The notes under the pieces are model-generated. The model searched no databases and was not told the origin of the DNA. It was given only the letters and a program-made list of their open reading frames with translations. Of a stretch of 64,000 nucleotides of DNA, positions 46,067 to 54,265 are shown one piece after another. Origin of the DNA: Methylococcaceae bacterium UBA662 (GTDB taxonomy: Bacteria; Pseudomonadota; Gammaproteobacteria; Methylococcales; Methylomonadaceae); contig DBNW01000053.1 in assembly GCA_002299425.1 (NCBI GenBank), positions 78,483 through 142,482 on the forward strand. Reading direction: 5' to 3'. Position numbers and translations under genes: made by a program. Position 1 is the first letter of the stretch, and each line of letters opens with the position of its first letter.

Positions 46067-46510
46067 TTAATCATCTTTCAGGCGCACCGCCAGCACATCG
46101 CATTGGGCATGGTGCAGTACGCCGTCGGCGGTTGAACCCAACAACAAAGCCCAGCCATGGCGACCGTGTGAGCCTAAAACGATCAAATCGACCTGATTTT
46201 CCACGGCAATCCTGACAATTTCTGCTTTCGGGCTGCCCACTTCAATCCAGCAGTCATCGTCATGGACATTCAAATTTTTTGCCAAACCAACCAGCCTTTT
46301 TTTGGCCGCCGCCGTCAATTCGGCCATCAGGTCTAAGTCAACGGGTATGTCGCCGCCAAAACCGGCATCGGTGATGGGTACGCTGTCCACTACATGAATG
46401 AGGCTTAACTTGGCTTGGTAGTTATCGGCCAAATCTTTGCCCCGGCAAACCACCGCTTGGTCTTGTTCGTAAAAATCCACCGCCAGCAAAATATGTTTGT
46501 ACGGGTGCAT
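46067..46510 (-). CDS. universal stress protein UspA family
   Basis: A 147-residue single-domain Usp. I choose ATG 46510 (MHPYKHILLAVDFYEQD) because GGAGGGG lies directly upstream at good spacing; the frame extends to 46636 but the extra residues are not Usp-like. The N-terminal strand ends in the Asp of LAVD. The ATP-binding loop appears as VLGSHGRHGWALLLGSTADG, fitting the G-2x-G-9x-G(S/T) pattern. It likely binds ATP, and its role in stress survival is inferred from the family. It probably shares a transcript with the downstream TM2 gene. Confidence 0.88.
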   Translation of the reverse strand: MHPYKHILLAVDFYEQDQAVVCRGKDLADNYQAKLSLIHVVDSVPITDAGFGGDIPVDLDLMAELTAAAKKRLVGLAKNLNVHDDDCWIEVGSPKAEIVRIAVENQVDLIVLGSHGRHGWALLLGSTADGVLHHAQCDVLAVRLKDD

Positions 46511-46677
46511 GACCCCTCCGTGTGTTATTTTTTGTTGAAAAAAGTGTATTGGGTAGACGTTATTGCCTGTGATTATACCCTGATAAAACGGATCAGCCAT
46601 TGGTTTCCCCTTCGTACTTGATGTGGGCAAGCCCAATAAAAGCAGTTAATTCTTTCTAGGAAACCGGATTCAGTACC

Positions 46678-47664
46678 ATGACAAAAGCATTGAGCGCAAT
46701 CCAACACGAACGCATTGAAACAGCCATCCGCTTAGGTACCTCGGCTTATATCGAATCGCGGCGGCAACAGATTAAGCCCTTCGTTGACCGAAATTTTTCA
46801 TTCAAAGGTGCCTGGCACATCAACAAAAAAGCAATAGGCTGGGATATGGCCCGAGCTCCCGCTAACCTGCTGTGGACGCCGGTTTATTTTTTTGGCTCTG
46901 TGCTGGGTAGCAACATGCTGCGCAAACTGCGCCTGGAACAAACCGCTAAACGGTTAGAAAATCTGCCGCCCGGTTGGCGTACCGATGTGGAGCAAGAATT
47001 AGAATGGTTGTTGTATGCTGAATTCCTGGAATTGCCTTTTGCCACAGACGAGCGCTGCTGCACTAAAAATGCTTGGCTTGAGGCCATTTTGGCACAGCCC
47101 GAGTTTCTTTACTTGCTGGAAGAAACCTTAAGGCCCGCAGCAGAACAAAAAGATGACCCGCAGTTCCGCCAAAACCTAGAGGCGAAGCTGTCAACTTACA
47201 TCGACAACCGGAAAGATGTCGCCGAAATAGCCTCGATGCTGCTTGGTGTGGCGGTGGGGCTGACCGCTTTCAAGCAACTGGGCCTAGGCTCGCTTAGTCT
47301 AGGCCAAGCGGCCGCTTCCGCCTTAGCCACAAACTTGGCGGTGTCCCACTTTTTTTTAGGTCCAACCCTAGGCGGGGTTTTTTATTCGCTATTTCCTGCG
47401 GCTGCATCAGCCGGTTTGCTGATAAGTGTCACTGGCGGTGTGGCACTAGTGGCCGGAATGGTGGCTGCATTTTCTGGGTTTGTTACCGATCCGGTGCAGA
47501 AAGCCTTGGGTTTTCATCAAAAAAAATTAGAGAAGCTGGTAGACGCACTGGAAAATCAGCTCACGGATGCCAACGACCAAACCTACGGCTACAAAGACGG
47601 CATGGTAGCCCGATTGCTGGACGTTCTGGATATGCTGGCGGTTGTCGTCTCAAAAGCCCATTAA
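46678..47664 (+). CDS. conserved hypothetical membrane-associated protein
   Basis: A 328-residue protein that I think belongs to the DUF6635 family, from memory only. The N-terminal half is soluble and well conserved in character: RLGTSAYIESRRQQIKPFVD, FSFKGAWHINKKAIGWD, APANLLWTP. The C-terminal third has two or three hydrophobic helices (IASMLLGVAVGLTAF, LGGVFYSLFPAAASAGLL, VTGGVALVAGMVAAFSGFV) and a charged tail (KLEKLVDALENQL). No catalytic motif is recognisable. It starts at ATG 46678 with AGGAAA 12 nt upstream, divergent from the Usp gene. Confidence 0.6.
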   Translation: MTKALSAIQHERIETAIRLGTSAYIESRRQQIKPFVDRNFSFKGAWHINKKAIGWDMARAPANLLWTPVYFFGSVLGSNMLRKLRLEQTAKRLENLPPGWRTDVEQELEWLLYAEFLELPFATDERCCTKNAWLEAILAQPEFLYLLEETLRPAAEQKDDPQFRQNLEAKLSTYIDNRKDVAEIASMLLGVAVGLTAFKQLGLGSLSLGQAAASALATNLAVSHFFLGPTLGGVFYSLFPAAASAGLLISVTGGVALVAGMVAAFSGFVTDPVQKALGFHQKKLEKLVDALENQLTDANDQTYGYKDGMVARLLDVLDMLAVVVSKAH

Positions 47665-47704
47665 AGTTTGCCTGATTGGCAACAATATACCTTAATCCTA
47701 TTGT

Positions 47705-47719
47705 GTGAAATGCCCTGTT
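47705..47719 (+). promoter_or_regulatory. upstream repeat box 1 (GTGAAATGCCCTGTT)
   Basis: First of two exact copies of a 15-bp sequence, centred about 215 bp upstream of the predicted corA transcription start. A candidate activator site. Confidence 0.5.
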
Positions 47720-47766
47720 GTGTTTAAAAAAATCACCGTAATAAGTTCATTTTAATGTAGTTTTTT

Positions 47767-47778
47767 TTCAGGGCAATG
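47767..47778 (-). promoter_or_regulatory. inverted variant of the TGCCCTG box
   Basis: TTCAGGGCAATG is, on the minus strand, CATTGCCCTGAA, sharing the TGCCCTG core with the two direct repeats. It lies about 155 bp upstream of the predicted corA start. Confidence 0.35.
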
Positions 47779-47837
47779 TCGGTCCGTCGTTAAAAACACA
47801 CTAAATGAGTCATATCACTTTGTTTTTTTAAAATCGC

Positions 47838-47852
47838 GTGAAATGCCCTGTT
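47838..47852 (+). promoter_or_regulatory. upstream repeat box 2 (GTGAAATGCCCTGTT)
   Basis: Second exact copy, 133 bp from the first and centred about 82 bp upstream of the predicted start, a usual enhancer distance for sigma-54 activators. It is flanked by AATCG and CGATT. Confidence 0.5.
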
Positions 47853-47900
47853 TTTTTACGATTCACAGCGGCAATAGATTGTTATAAAACAGTTTTTTTA

Positions 47901-47916
47901 TGGCACAGTTAGTGCT
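47901..47916 (+). promoter_or_regulatory. sigma-54-type -24/-12 promoter of corA-corB
   Basis: TGGCAC (47901-47906), then GTGCT (47912-47916). The invariant GG (47902-47903) and GC (47914-47915) are separated by exactly 10 bp. Against TGGCAC-N5-TTGCW only one position of the -12 element (T to G) differs. Transcription would begin near 47927, leaving a leader of about 110 nt. Confidence 0.7.
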
Positions 47917-48038
47917 TTGTTAAGCCATGCGGAGGCATAGGGCAACCTGTTACTGTTTAAACGTCTGCCTTTTAACCCGCGGCTTCCCGTATCTGCCCTT
48001 TAAACCAAATTTTGAACCTTAAAATTAAGGAAACTGTT

Positions 48039-48695
48039 ATGACTAAAACCATGAAAAAAATTGTTGGCTTAGCTTTGTTCGCCACCGCCGGAATGCTGGC
48101 CGCCTCTACCAGCTTCGCCGCTACCAGCGTTAGTTCAGCGGGTGTCTTTACTTTCAATAAAAACCGCACCACCCATGCGTTTGATGTCAGACCGCATTCT
48201 TGGAGCGATCCTGCATTCGGTCATCAAGGCTGGACCCACCATGCCCGCTGGGCTGGCGTCCGGGCCAGAAGAGGCGAGACAGTCGCTATTCACCTGATTT
48301 CAAGAACTGCCGGCGTCAATCCAGCAGCCACCGTTTGGTTCCGTGGTGCACGCGATACAGCACCAAACCATTTTGTTCCTGACCATTTTTTCCATCAGCT
48401 TGGCGATTTTTCAGAAGCCGGTGTAACCGATGAAGCCACCGGAACCAGCCTAGGCAACATCGTTATGAACTACGTCGCCCACGGCTATGACCGGGATGGC
48501 AATAGCCTGAACTTTGCCTTATTCAGACCCATCACCGACGGTACCCCTGGGCACTTGGATTTGACTTTCACAGCACCACGCACCGGTTTTTACATGTTTG
48601 CCGTCGGTGCTATCAATCCCGATGCCGCAATCAACACCCGGTTGCGTTATTTTATCGATGGTGAAGTAGAAATAACCCCTGCACCTGCGCCTTAA
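48039..48695 (+). CDS. corA: CorA/MopE-like secreted copper-binding protein
   Basis: From ATG 48039 (AAGGAAA ribosome site) the product is 218 residues with signal peptide MTKTMKKIVGLALFATAGML...SFA, cleaved near residue 27. The mature protein contains GWTHHARW (residues 64-71). In methanotroph CorA and MopE the Trp of a Trp-Thr-His triplet is converted to kynurenine and binds Cu(I) with two histidines. Trp65 and His67 fit; the second His could be 111, 116 or 119, spaced about as in CorA. The protein would capture copper at the cell surface under copper limitation. This is not the unrelated CorA magnesium transporter. Evidence is motif, size and the CorB-like gene that follows; no alignment was possible. 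Confidence 0.75.
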   Translation: MTKTMKKIVGLALFATAGMLAASTSFAATSVSSAGVFTFNKNRTTHAFDVRPHSWSDPAFGHQGWTHHARWAGVRARRGETVAIHLISRTAGVNPAATVWFRGARDTAPNHFVPDHFFHQLGDFSEAGVTDEATGTSLGNIVMNYVAHGYDRDGNSLNFALFRPITDGTPGHLDLTFTAPRTGFYMFAVGAINPDAAINTRLRYFIDGEVEITPAPAP

Positions 48696-48723
48696 GCCGC
48701 TCAAGGGTACATTCGTACTGTTG

Positions 48724-48766
48724 CCGCCCCTGATGGTGTTTGCCACTACAGGGGCGGTTTGGTTTT
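48724..48766 (+). terminator. strong hairpin between corA and corB
   Basis: CCGCCCCTG (48724-48732) pairs perfectly with CAGGGGCGG (48749-48757) and is followed by TTTGGTTTT. It starts 28 nt after the corA stop and 92 bp before the corB start. It can act as a partial terminator or protect the corA mRNA 3' end. Confidence 0.65.
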
Positions 48767-48857
48767 AGCGGGCTGGCAAATACCGTCGTATTTTAAAAAG
48801 TTTTGGCTTCGGCCTTTGCAGACGATTAGAATCGTGCTTTTATCTAAACACCACTCT

Positions 48858-50975
48858 ATGAACAAACACCGACTCGATTTTTTTAGTCATTGTGCGCTGA
48901 CTATCCCAGCAGCTTTTTTAGGTCTGCTGTTCACCACCCAAGTTTTAGCCCACGGCGAAACCCCCGCTTCCTTACAAGGCATCGCCGTCCCGCCCACACC
49001 AGGGCTGCTAGATGGCCGCAACCCCATAGTGGTGGATAAAAAAACCGCCATTGAATTGGGTAAAGCCTTGTTTTGGGACACTCAAGTGGGCAGTGACGGC
49101 ATGTCCTGTGCCTCCTGCCATTTTCATGCCGGTGCCGATGGGCGCTTCAGAAACCAGCTATCGCCGGGGTTGTTGCATAAAAATGCAGCTACCCGCAACA
49201 CCTTTGAGCCGACTGCTTCAGGGGCTGCGGGCGGAACCAATTACACCTTGCGCCAAAGCGATTTTCCCCTTTTCCAGTTAGCCGATCCTGAAAACATCGA
49301 CTCCGCCGTGCTGTTCCAAACCGACGATGTGGTTTCATCTTCGGGAACATTTTTAGCACGCCACCGCGACACCAACGGCTTCAGAGACCGTGATCGATGC
49401 AGCCCAGTGTCAGATACTCTGTTCCACGCCGGCGGTCAGAACACCCGCCAAGTGCAAAATCGGCAAGCACCCAGCGTGATTAATGCCGTGTTCAATTTTC
49501 GCAATTTTTGGGATGGGCATGCCAACAACATTTTCAATGGCGTATCTGCCTTCGGTCCGCGTGACAAAGAAGCGCGTATTTGGCTGTTGCGGGCTAACGG
49601 AGCTCTATCCCAAGTACCCTTCCGCTTGGAAAACGCCTCGCTCGCTTCCCAAGCCGTTATTACCGCCAACAACCCACAAGAAATGTCTTGCCGGAGACGG
49701 CAATTTCACGAATTGGGAAAAAAACTATTGCCGCGTCGGCCTCTGGCCTTCCAAGCCATACACTCGGAGGACAGTGTCTTAGGGCCACTGCGCCACCGTT
49801 CTGGCAGAGGCTTAAATACAACGTATAAAAATTTAATAGAAACAGCGTTCGCTCGCCGTTTTTGGGCGGCAACTGGCGAACTTCCGGTATCCGGTGGGAG
49901 CAATTATTCCCAAATGGAAGCCAATTTTTCACTGTTTTTTGGTCTGGCTTTACAGCTTTATCAGCAAACTTTAGTCTCCGACCAAACCCCTTTTGATACC
50001 CCTAGGGTGCGCGGACCGGCACCGCAACGGCCTAGAGCCTTTAACGCCCAACAACAGCGCGGTCTGGAAGTGTTCCTAGAAGCTCATTGTTTCCTCTGTC
50101 ATGGCGGTCCTACCCTATCCAATGCCGCGCATCCTAGAATACTGTTCCCGAACTCAACACTGTCCTCGTTGCGTTTGGTCAACCGGAAAACGCTGAATGG
50201 CGCATTTTCAGGATCAGGCGTCTTTTTTAGTCTGATTGACGAAGGCTTTTTTAACACCAGCGTCTCCCCTACCAGCCAAGACCCTGGGTTAGGTGGCAAA
50301 GACCCCTTTGGCAACCCCCTGTCCCTAAGCCGCCAATACATCAATCGGTTGCTGCAAGGGACGGCCATGCCTGACCCTGTTATCGTCAACTCGTGTGAGT
50401 TGGACAATCCGTTCAGTGAAGATTTCTTGGCCGGAGAACTCATCGACGACCCGTACATTACGGGTAGCTGCGGCGCACGGGCACGTTCAGCCAGAATACC
50501 TAGGCCCGAAGTGTTGCGGGCCGAACTGCCAAAACTGGAACTGGGTCGGGCCACAGCGGCCGTTGACGGTGCTTTCAAGACCCCCTCCTTACGCAATATC
50601 GAGCTGACCGGCCCTTACATGCACGACGGCAGTTTGCTGACCCTGGAACAAGTGGTGGATTTTTACTTCCGCGGCGGCAATTTTAAAAACACACACCATT
50701 TTGCTACTGTGGTGTTCCCGCAAGGGTTCTCGGAAGAAGACAAAACCGCCTTGGTAGTGTTTATGAAATCACTGACCGATGAGCGAGTGCGTTGGGAACG
50801 TGCGCCGTTTGACCATCCGGAGCTGAGAATCCCGCACGGTCATGATACTCAAAACATCGATCCTAGATCACGGTTTGCTAGAGACTTGTTCCTCACTATC
50901 CCGGCGGTTGGAAAAAATGGCCGCAGTGCCGAATTAGGTCCCATAAAACCATTCCACACGCTGCTACAACCTTAA
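48858..50975 (+). CDS. corB: CorB/SACCP-like di-haem cytochrome c peroxidase
   Basis: From ATG 48858 (MNKHRLDFFSHC) the product is 705 residues with a signal peptide ending near AHG (residues 31-33). Two c-type haem motifs are present: CASCH (84-88) and CFLCH (411-415), typical of the bacterial di-haem peroxidase (MauG/CcpA) superfamily but in a protein about twice the usual length, as in the surface-associated peroxidase of Methylococcus and CorB of Methylomicrobium. GAFKTPSLRNIELTGPYMHDG is the conserved C-terminal peroxidase signature. Its role beside corA may be to oxidise the Trp of CorA to kynurenine, by analogy to MauG; that is inference. The start has no clear ribosome site. Confidence 0.85.
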   Translation: MNKHRLDFFSHCALTIPAAFLGLLFTTQVLAHGETPASLQGIAVPPTPGLLDGRNPIVVDKKTAIELGKALFWDTQVGSDGMSCASCHFHAGADGRFRNQLSPGLLHKNAATRNTFEPTASGAAGGTNYTLRQSDFPLFQLADPENIDSAVLFQTDDVVSSSGTFLARHRDTNGFRDRDRCSPVSDTLFHAGGQNTRQVQNRQAPSVINAVFNFRNFWDGHANNIFNGVSAFGPRDKEARIWLLRANGALSQVPFRLENASLASQAVITANNPQEMSCRRRQFHELGKKLLPRRPLAFQAIHSEDSVLGPLRHRSGRGLNTTYKNLIETAFARRFWAATGELPVSGGSNYSQMEANFSLFFGLALQLYQQTLVSDQTPFDTPRVRGPAPQRPRAFNAQQQRGLEVFLEAHCFLCHGGPTLSNAAHPRILFPNSTLSSLRLVNRKTLNGAFSGSGVFFSLIDEGFFNTSVSPTSQDPGLGGKDPFGNPLSLSRQYINRLLQGTAMPDPVIVNSCELDNPFSEDFLAGELIDDPYITGSCGARARSARIPRPEVLRAELPKLELGRATAAVDGAFKTPSLRNIELTGPYMHDGSLLTLEQVVDFYFRGGNFKNTHHFATVVFPQGFSEEDKTALVVFMKSLTDERVRWERAPFDHPELRIPHGHDTQNIDPRSRFARDLFLTIPAVGKNGRSAELGPIKPFHTLLQP

Positions 50976-50986
50976 CCCCCCTTTCT

Positions 50987-51012
50987 CCCCGGCAGATTCT
51001 CGCCTGCCGGGG
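50987..51012 (+). terminator. hairpin after corB
   Basis: CCCCGGCAG (50987-50995) pairs perfectly with CTGCCGGGG (51004-51012) around an 8-nt loop, 11 nt after the corB stop. A T tract is lacking, but the stem is strong and well placed. Confidence 0.6.
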
Positions 51013-51164
51013 TACGCTTAAAACCTAAGCAGTGCTACGGCATTTCCTGCCTCATGGTTTCAGCGCGTCTTCCGGTGCGATGGCTGAAATTTAAATTTTT
51101 GTAGCGTTGGCGACAATACCTTGGATAATTGCCGAGAGAAAACCTTATTACCAGCCTTTCGGGT

Positions 51165-53234
51165 ATGAATAACCTGCACAAAACTGTACTGTGGGCGTTA
51201 GTGGCCCTTTTAGGGGCGTCTGCCCTAGGTGGCATTGCCTTAACTCGGGGCGAAAGTGTCAATGCCGTCTGGTTTGTCACGGCGGCAGTTTGCGTTTACG
51301 CACTGGCTTACCGCTTCTATGCCGCCTGGATCGCCGCTTCCGTGTTGGTCATCGACCCTAGCCGCGCTACGCCTGCCGAACGCTTGGAAAACGGCCATGA
51401 TTTTCTGCCGACTAACCGGTGGGTGGTGTTCGGCCATCATTTTGCCGCCATCGCGGGGCCAGGGCCCTTGGTCGGGCCGACACTGGCCGCGCAATTTGGC
51501 TATTTGCCCGGCACCCTTTGGCTGTTGGTGGGTGCGGTGCTGGGGGGCTGTGTGCAAGACATGGTGGTCTTATTCCTGTCCACCCGCCGCAACGCCCGCA
51601 GCCTGGGGCAAATGGCGCGGGATGAGCTGGGACCGTTAGGCGGTTCGGCGGCGTTGATTGGCACCTTCACCATCATGATTATCTTAATAGCGGTGCTGGC
51701 ATTAGTGGTGGTCAACGCCTTGAGACACAGTCCTTGGGGTACTTTTACGGTATCCGCCACCATCCCGATTGCCATGCTGGTCGGTGTCCACATGCGCTAT
51801 TGGCGGCCTGGGCGGGTACTGGAAGCCTCGGCCCTCGGCGTAATTTTGCTGCTGCTGGCGGTGGCCGGCGGCGGTTGGGTGGACGGCAACGCCATTTTGC
51901 GCGGCTGGTTCGACCACGAAGGGTTGGTGCTGGCCTGGGCTATTATGCTGTACGGCTTGGCCGCCGCCGTGTTGCCGGTGTGGTTGTTGTTGGCACCGCG
52001 TGATTATTTATCGACCTACATGAAGCTCGGCACCATCACACTGCTGGCCGTGGCCATTGTCCTGTTGCAACCGGAGGTAAAAATGCCCGCCGTCACCCAA
52101 TTCATTGACGGCAGCGGGCCAATTTTTGGCGGAAAATTATTTCCGTTCGTGTTCATTACCATCGCTTGCGGGGCGATTTCCGGCTTTCATGCCCTGGTTG
52201 CATCCGGCACCACGCCGAAACTGTTGGCCAACGAGCGTGACATCCCGATGATCGGCTACGGCGGCATGGCGTTAGAATCGCTGGTCGCCGTCATGGCGAT
52301 GGTGGCAGCAACCGTATTGGACCCCGGCGTTTATTTTGCCATTAACAGCCCGGCCGGCGTCGTCGGTACACAAGCCGCTGATGCCGTGGCCACCATATCC
52401 GCCTGGGGCTTTCCGGTGACGGTGGCGCAAATGCAGGAACTGGCGCACACCATGGGTGAGGCCAGCTTGTTTGCCCGCACCGGCGGCGCGCCGTCGTTGG
52501 CGGTGGGCATGGCGAGCATTTTCGGCAATGCCTTCGGCCAAGGACTGCTGGCCTTGTGGTACCACTTCGCGATTATGTTTGAGGCCATTTTTATCTTAAC
52601 CACCCTGGATGCCGGCACCCGCGTCGGCCGCTTCATGTTGCAAGATATGCTGGGCAATGTCTGGCCGAAAATGGGCGAGACCTCCTGGCTGCCGTCCGTA
52701 ATGTTAAGCAGTACCCTGGTAGTGGCCGCCTGGGGGTATTTTTTGTATATCGGCGTGATCGACCCGAACGGTGGTGTCAACATTCTCTGGCCGCTGTTCG
52801 GCATTGCCAACCAAATGCTGGCTGCCATTGCCTTGTCGGTGGCTACCGGTATTTTAGTTAAATCAGGCAAGCTGCGTCAGGTTTGGATCACGGCAATGCC
52901 ACTGGCCTGGCTGATTGCCGTCACCAGCGCAGCCGCCTTTGAAAAACTGGCCAGCCCCGATGTTCGCATCGGTTTTCTTGCCGCCGCCAATGCTTTGCAA
53001 GACAAGCTCACAACCGGCCTGCTGCCCCCGGAAACGGCAGCTTTCGCCCCGCAATTGATTTTTAACCTCCGCTTAGATGCCGCCATCACGCTGTTTTTTG
53101 TGCTGACTTTATGGCTAATTGTGTTTGACATGCTTAGGGTTTGCGGCCGCTATTTATCCGGAAAACCGACACCGCCGTTGGCGGAAACCCCCCATGTTCC
53201 CAGCCGTTTAGTGGAACAATGGGTTCGAGATTAG
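51165..53234 (+). CDS. cstA: carbon starvation protein CstA family transporter
   Basis: A 689-residue inner membrane protein with about 16-18 hydrophobic helices. The N-terminal region GHHFAAIAGPGPLVGPTLAA is the family signature; SGTTPKLLANERDIPMIGYG (in part) and LDAGTRVGRFMLQDMLG are further CstA hallmarks. E. coli CstA and BtsT take up pyruvate and possibly peptides under carbon limitation. The start at ATG 51165 (MNNLHKTVLWALVALLG) begins directly at helix 1; a TTG 36 bp upstream is open but less likely. It is followed 9 bp later by its usual small partner. Confidence 0.9.
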   Translation: MNNLHKTVLWALVALLGASALGGIALTRGESVNAVWFVTAAVCVYALAYRFYAAWIAASVLVIDPSRATPAERLENGHDFLPTNRWVVFGHHFAAIAGPGPLVGPTLAAQFGYLPGTLWLLVGAVLGGCVQDMVVLFLSTRRNARSLGQMARDELGPLGGSAALIGTFTIMIILIAVLALVVVNALRHSPWGTFTVSATIPIAMLVGVHMRYWRPGRVLEASALGVILLLLAVAGGGWVDGNAILRGWFDHEGLVLAWAIMLYGLAAAVLPVWLLLAPRDYLSTYMKLGTITLLAVAIVLLQPEVKMPAVTQFIDGSGPIFGGKLFPFVFITIACGAISGFHALVASGTTPKLLANERDIPMIGYGGMALESLVAVMAMVAATVLDPGVYFAINSPAGVVGTQAADAVATISAWGFPVTVAQMQELAHTMGEASLFARTGGAPSLAVGMASIFGNAFGQGLLALWYHFAIMFEAIFILTTLDAGTRVGRFMLQDMLGNVWPKMGETSWLPSVMLSSTLVVAAWGYFLYIGVIDPNGGVNILWPLFGIANQMLAAIALSVATGILVKSGKLRQVWITAMPLAWLIAVTSAAAFEKLASPDVRIGFLAAANALQDKLTTGLLPPETAAFAPQLIFNLRLDAAITLFFVLTLWLIVFDMLRVCGRYLSGKPTPPLAETPHVPSRLVEQWVRD

Positions 53235-53243
53235 GAGAACACC

Positions 53244-53438
53244 GTGCACCTACCCGCGTGTCTACAACAACTGTGGCGAGGCATACGCCAGTTATCCGGT
53301 GATGATGCTTATGAGCGGTACCTACAACACCATCAAAATTGCCACCGCACTGATGTCGGGCAAGCACCGCTGGGCAAAGCGGAATTTTTCCGGCAATGGC
53401 AAGACAGGCAATGGCGGGGTATTAAACGCTGCTGTTAA
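53244..53438 (+). CDS. YbdD/YjiX family CstA-associated small protein
   Basis: A 64-residue soluble protein beginning at GTG 53244 with GGAGA ribosome site. LWRGIRQLSGDDAYERYLQH followed by EFFRQWQDRQW fits the DUF466 (YbdD/YjiX) family, whose genes almost always follow cstA or btsT. It is probably an accessory or stability factor for the transporter; the exact role is not known. The CC at the very C-terminus is unusual but near the end of the chain in this family. Confidence 0.85.
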   Translation: MHLPACLQQLWRGIRQLSGDDAYERYLQHHQNCHRTDVGQAPLGKAEFFRQWQDRQWRGIKRCC

Positions 53439-53467
53439 TCAGCACTGTTAAGTGAGGTAGGTCGGCA

Positions 53468-54010
53468 GTGTGTCAAGGGCTTGTTAAAACGCTGTTCGTG
53501 CTAGCTTCAGCCGTCATGCCTTTAGGTCAGGCTGACCCTGCCATTTTTAAATGCAAGACACCTGCCGGGATAGCCTATCAAAAATCCCTTTGTGCAGCGG
53601 GTGATGAACGCATGAAATTTTCGACGACCCAAGAAAAAACCGGGCGGGTGGTTCCTAAAAGCCTATCGCTAAAGCAAAGTGGTAGCGGGCATTATTTTCT
53701 GGCCAGCAAAGTCAACGGTGTTGCTGTGACTTTTGTCGTTGATACCGGGGCCTCTTACGTATCTTTGCCTAAACCGCTAGCAGACCAGGCCAAGCTCACT
53801 TGTGCTAAAGCCATCACTCTGCAAACGGCTAACGGCCTAGCCCAGGGCTGTGCTACTGTCATCGACACGTTAAAAATAGGAGATTTTTTAATACACGACG
53901 TCGATGCGCTCATCGTACCGAATCTCGCCCAACCGTTGCTGGGCATGAACGTGCTGCAACGCTTTAACGTTAGCCAAGATGGTCGACGCATGCGTCTAAC
54001 CGAACGCTAA
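53468..54010 (+). CDS. retropepsin-like aspartic protease with DUF4124-like N-terminus
   Basis: A 180-residue exported protein starting at GTG 53468, with GAGGTAGG six bases upstream. The signal peptide is MCQGLVKTLFVLASAVMPLG. FKCKTPAGIAYQKSLCAAGD resembles the DUF4124 repeat with its two cysteines. The main domain (about 65-175) is a clan AA retropepsin fold: the catalytic motif is VDTGASYVSLP, the flap region ITLQTANGLAQG, and LLGMNVLQRFNVSQDG the C-terminal psi loop. A single domain would act as a dimer in the periplasm. Substrate is unknown. It follows the YbdD gene by 29 bp. Confidence 0.82.
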   Translation: MCQGLVKTLFVLASAVMPLGQADPAIFKCKTPAGIAYQKSLCAAGDERMKFSTTQEKTGRVVPKSLSLKQSGSGHYFLASKVNGVAVTFVVDTGASYVSLPKPLADQAKLTCAKAITLQTANGLAQGCATVIDTLKIGDFLIHDVDALIVPNLAQPLLGMNVLQRFNVSQDGRRMRLTER

Positions 54011-54030
54011 ACAAACTTAACAGCTTAAAT

Positions 54031-54231
54031 TTAGCGACTGTTCATCGCTTTGCTGGATACCTTCATCAAGGCAATCCGTAATGCCCCGGTCACGCTATCG
54101 GCCAAACCCAGCCGCCCTGCCAATGCCGGGACTAAAATCATTGCCGTCAACGCAAGCCCCGTACCCAATAACAAAAAACCCGTCTCACCGAAGGCTTGGT
54201 TTGGGCCACTATTTACTAATTCTTGTTTCAT
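54031..54231 (-). CDS. small single-helix membrane protein with sigma-54-type promoter
   Basis: A 66-residue protein of unknown family. MKQELVNSGPNQAFGETGFL leads into one hydrophobic helix (about residues 17-40, GFLLLGTGLALTAMILVPAL) and a basic C-terminal tail (MKVSSKAMNSR). It is accepted as real because GAGGAG lies 8 bases upstream of the ATG and a good -24/-12 promoter sits about 35 bp before that. The combination of a one-helix peptide with a very strong ribosome site and a regulated promoter recalls small stress-induced membrane peptides, but no homologue is recognised. It converges on the retropepsin gene with 20 bp between stops. Confidence 0.65.
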   Translation of the reverse strand: MKQELVNSGPNQAFGETGFLLLGTGLALTAMILVPALAGRLGLADSVTGALRIALMKVSSKAMNSR

Positions 54232-54265
54232 TTTTCAGACTCCTCAAAACAGTTGTCGTAGACAA

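Larger units (their letters stand above)
47665..48038. other. corA upstream regulatory region
   Basis: This 374-bp AT-rich stretch has no gene. It holds two exact copies of a 15-bp direct repeat, one inverted variant of the same core, and a sigma-54-type promoter, all ahead of corA and reported separately. Confidence 0.6.

Noticed and set aside
47705..47852. Exact 15-bp direct repeats considered as a CRISPR remnant or mobile element ends.
   Set aside because: Only two direct copies, too short for CRISPR repeats, 133 bp apart, and no cas gene or transposase nearby. A regulatory role upstream of a sigma-54-type promoter fits better.
48012..48038. Earlier TTG start for the CorA-like gene.
   Set aside because: It would add nine residues before the signal peptide and overlap the AAGGAAA ribosome site used by ATG 48039.
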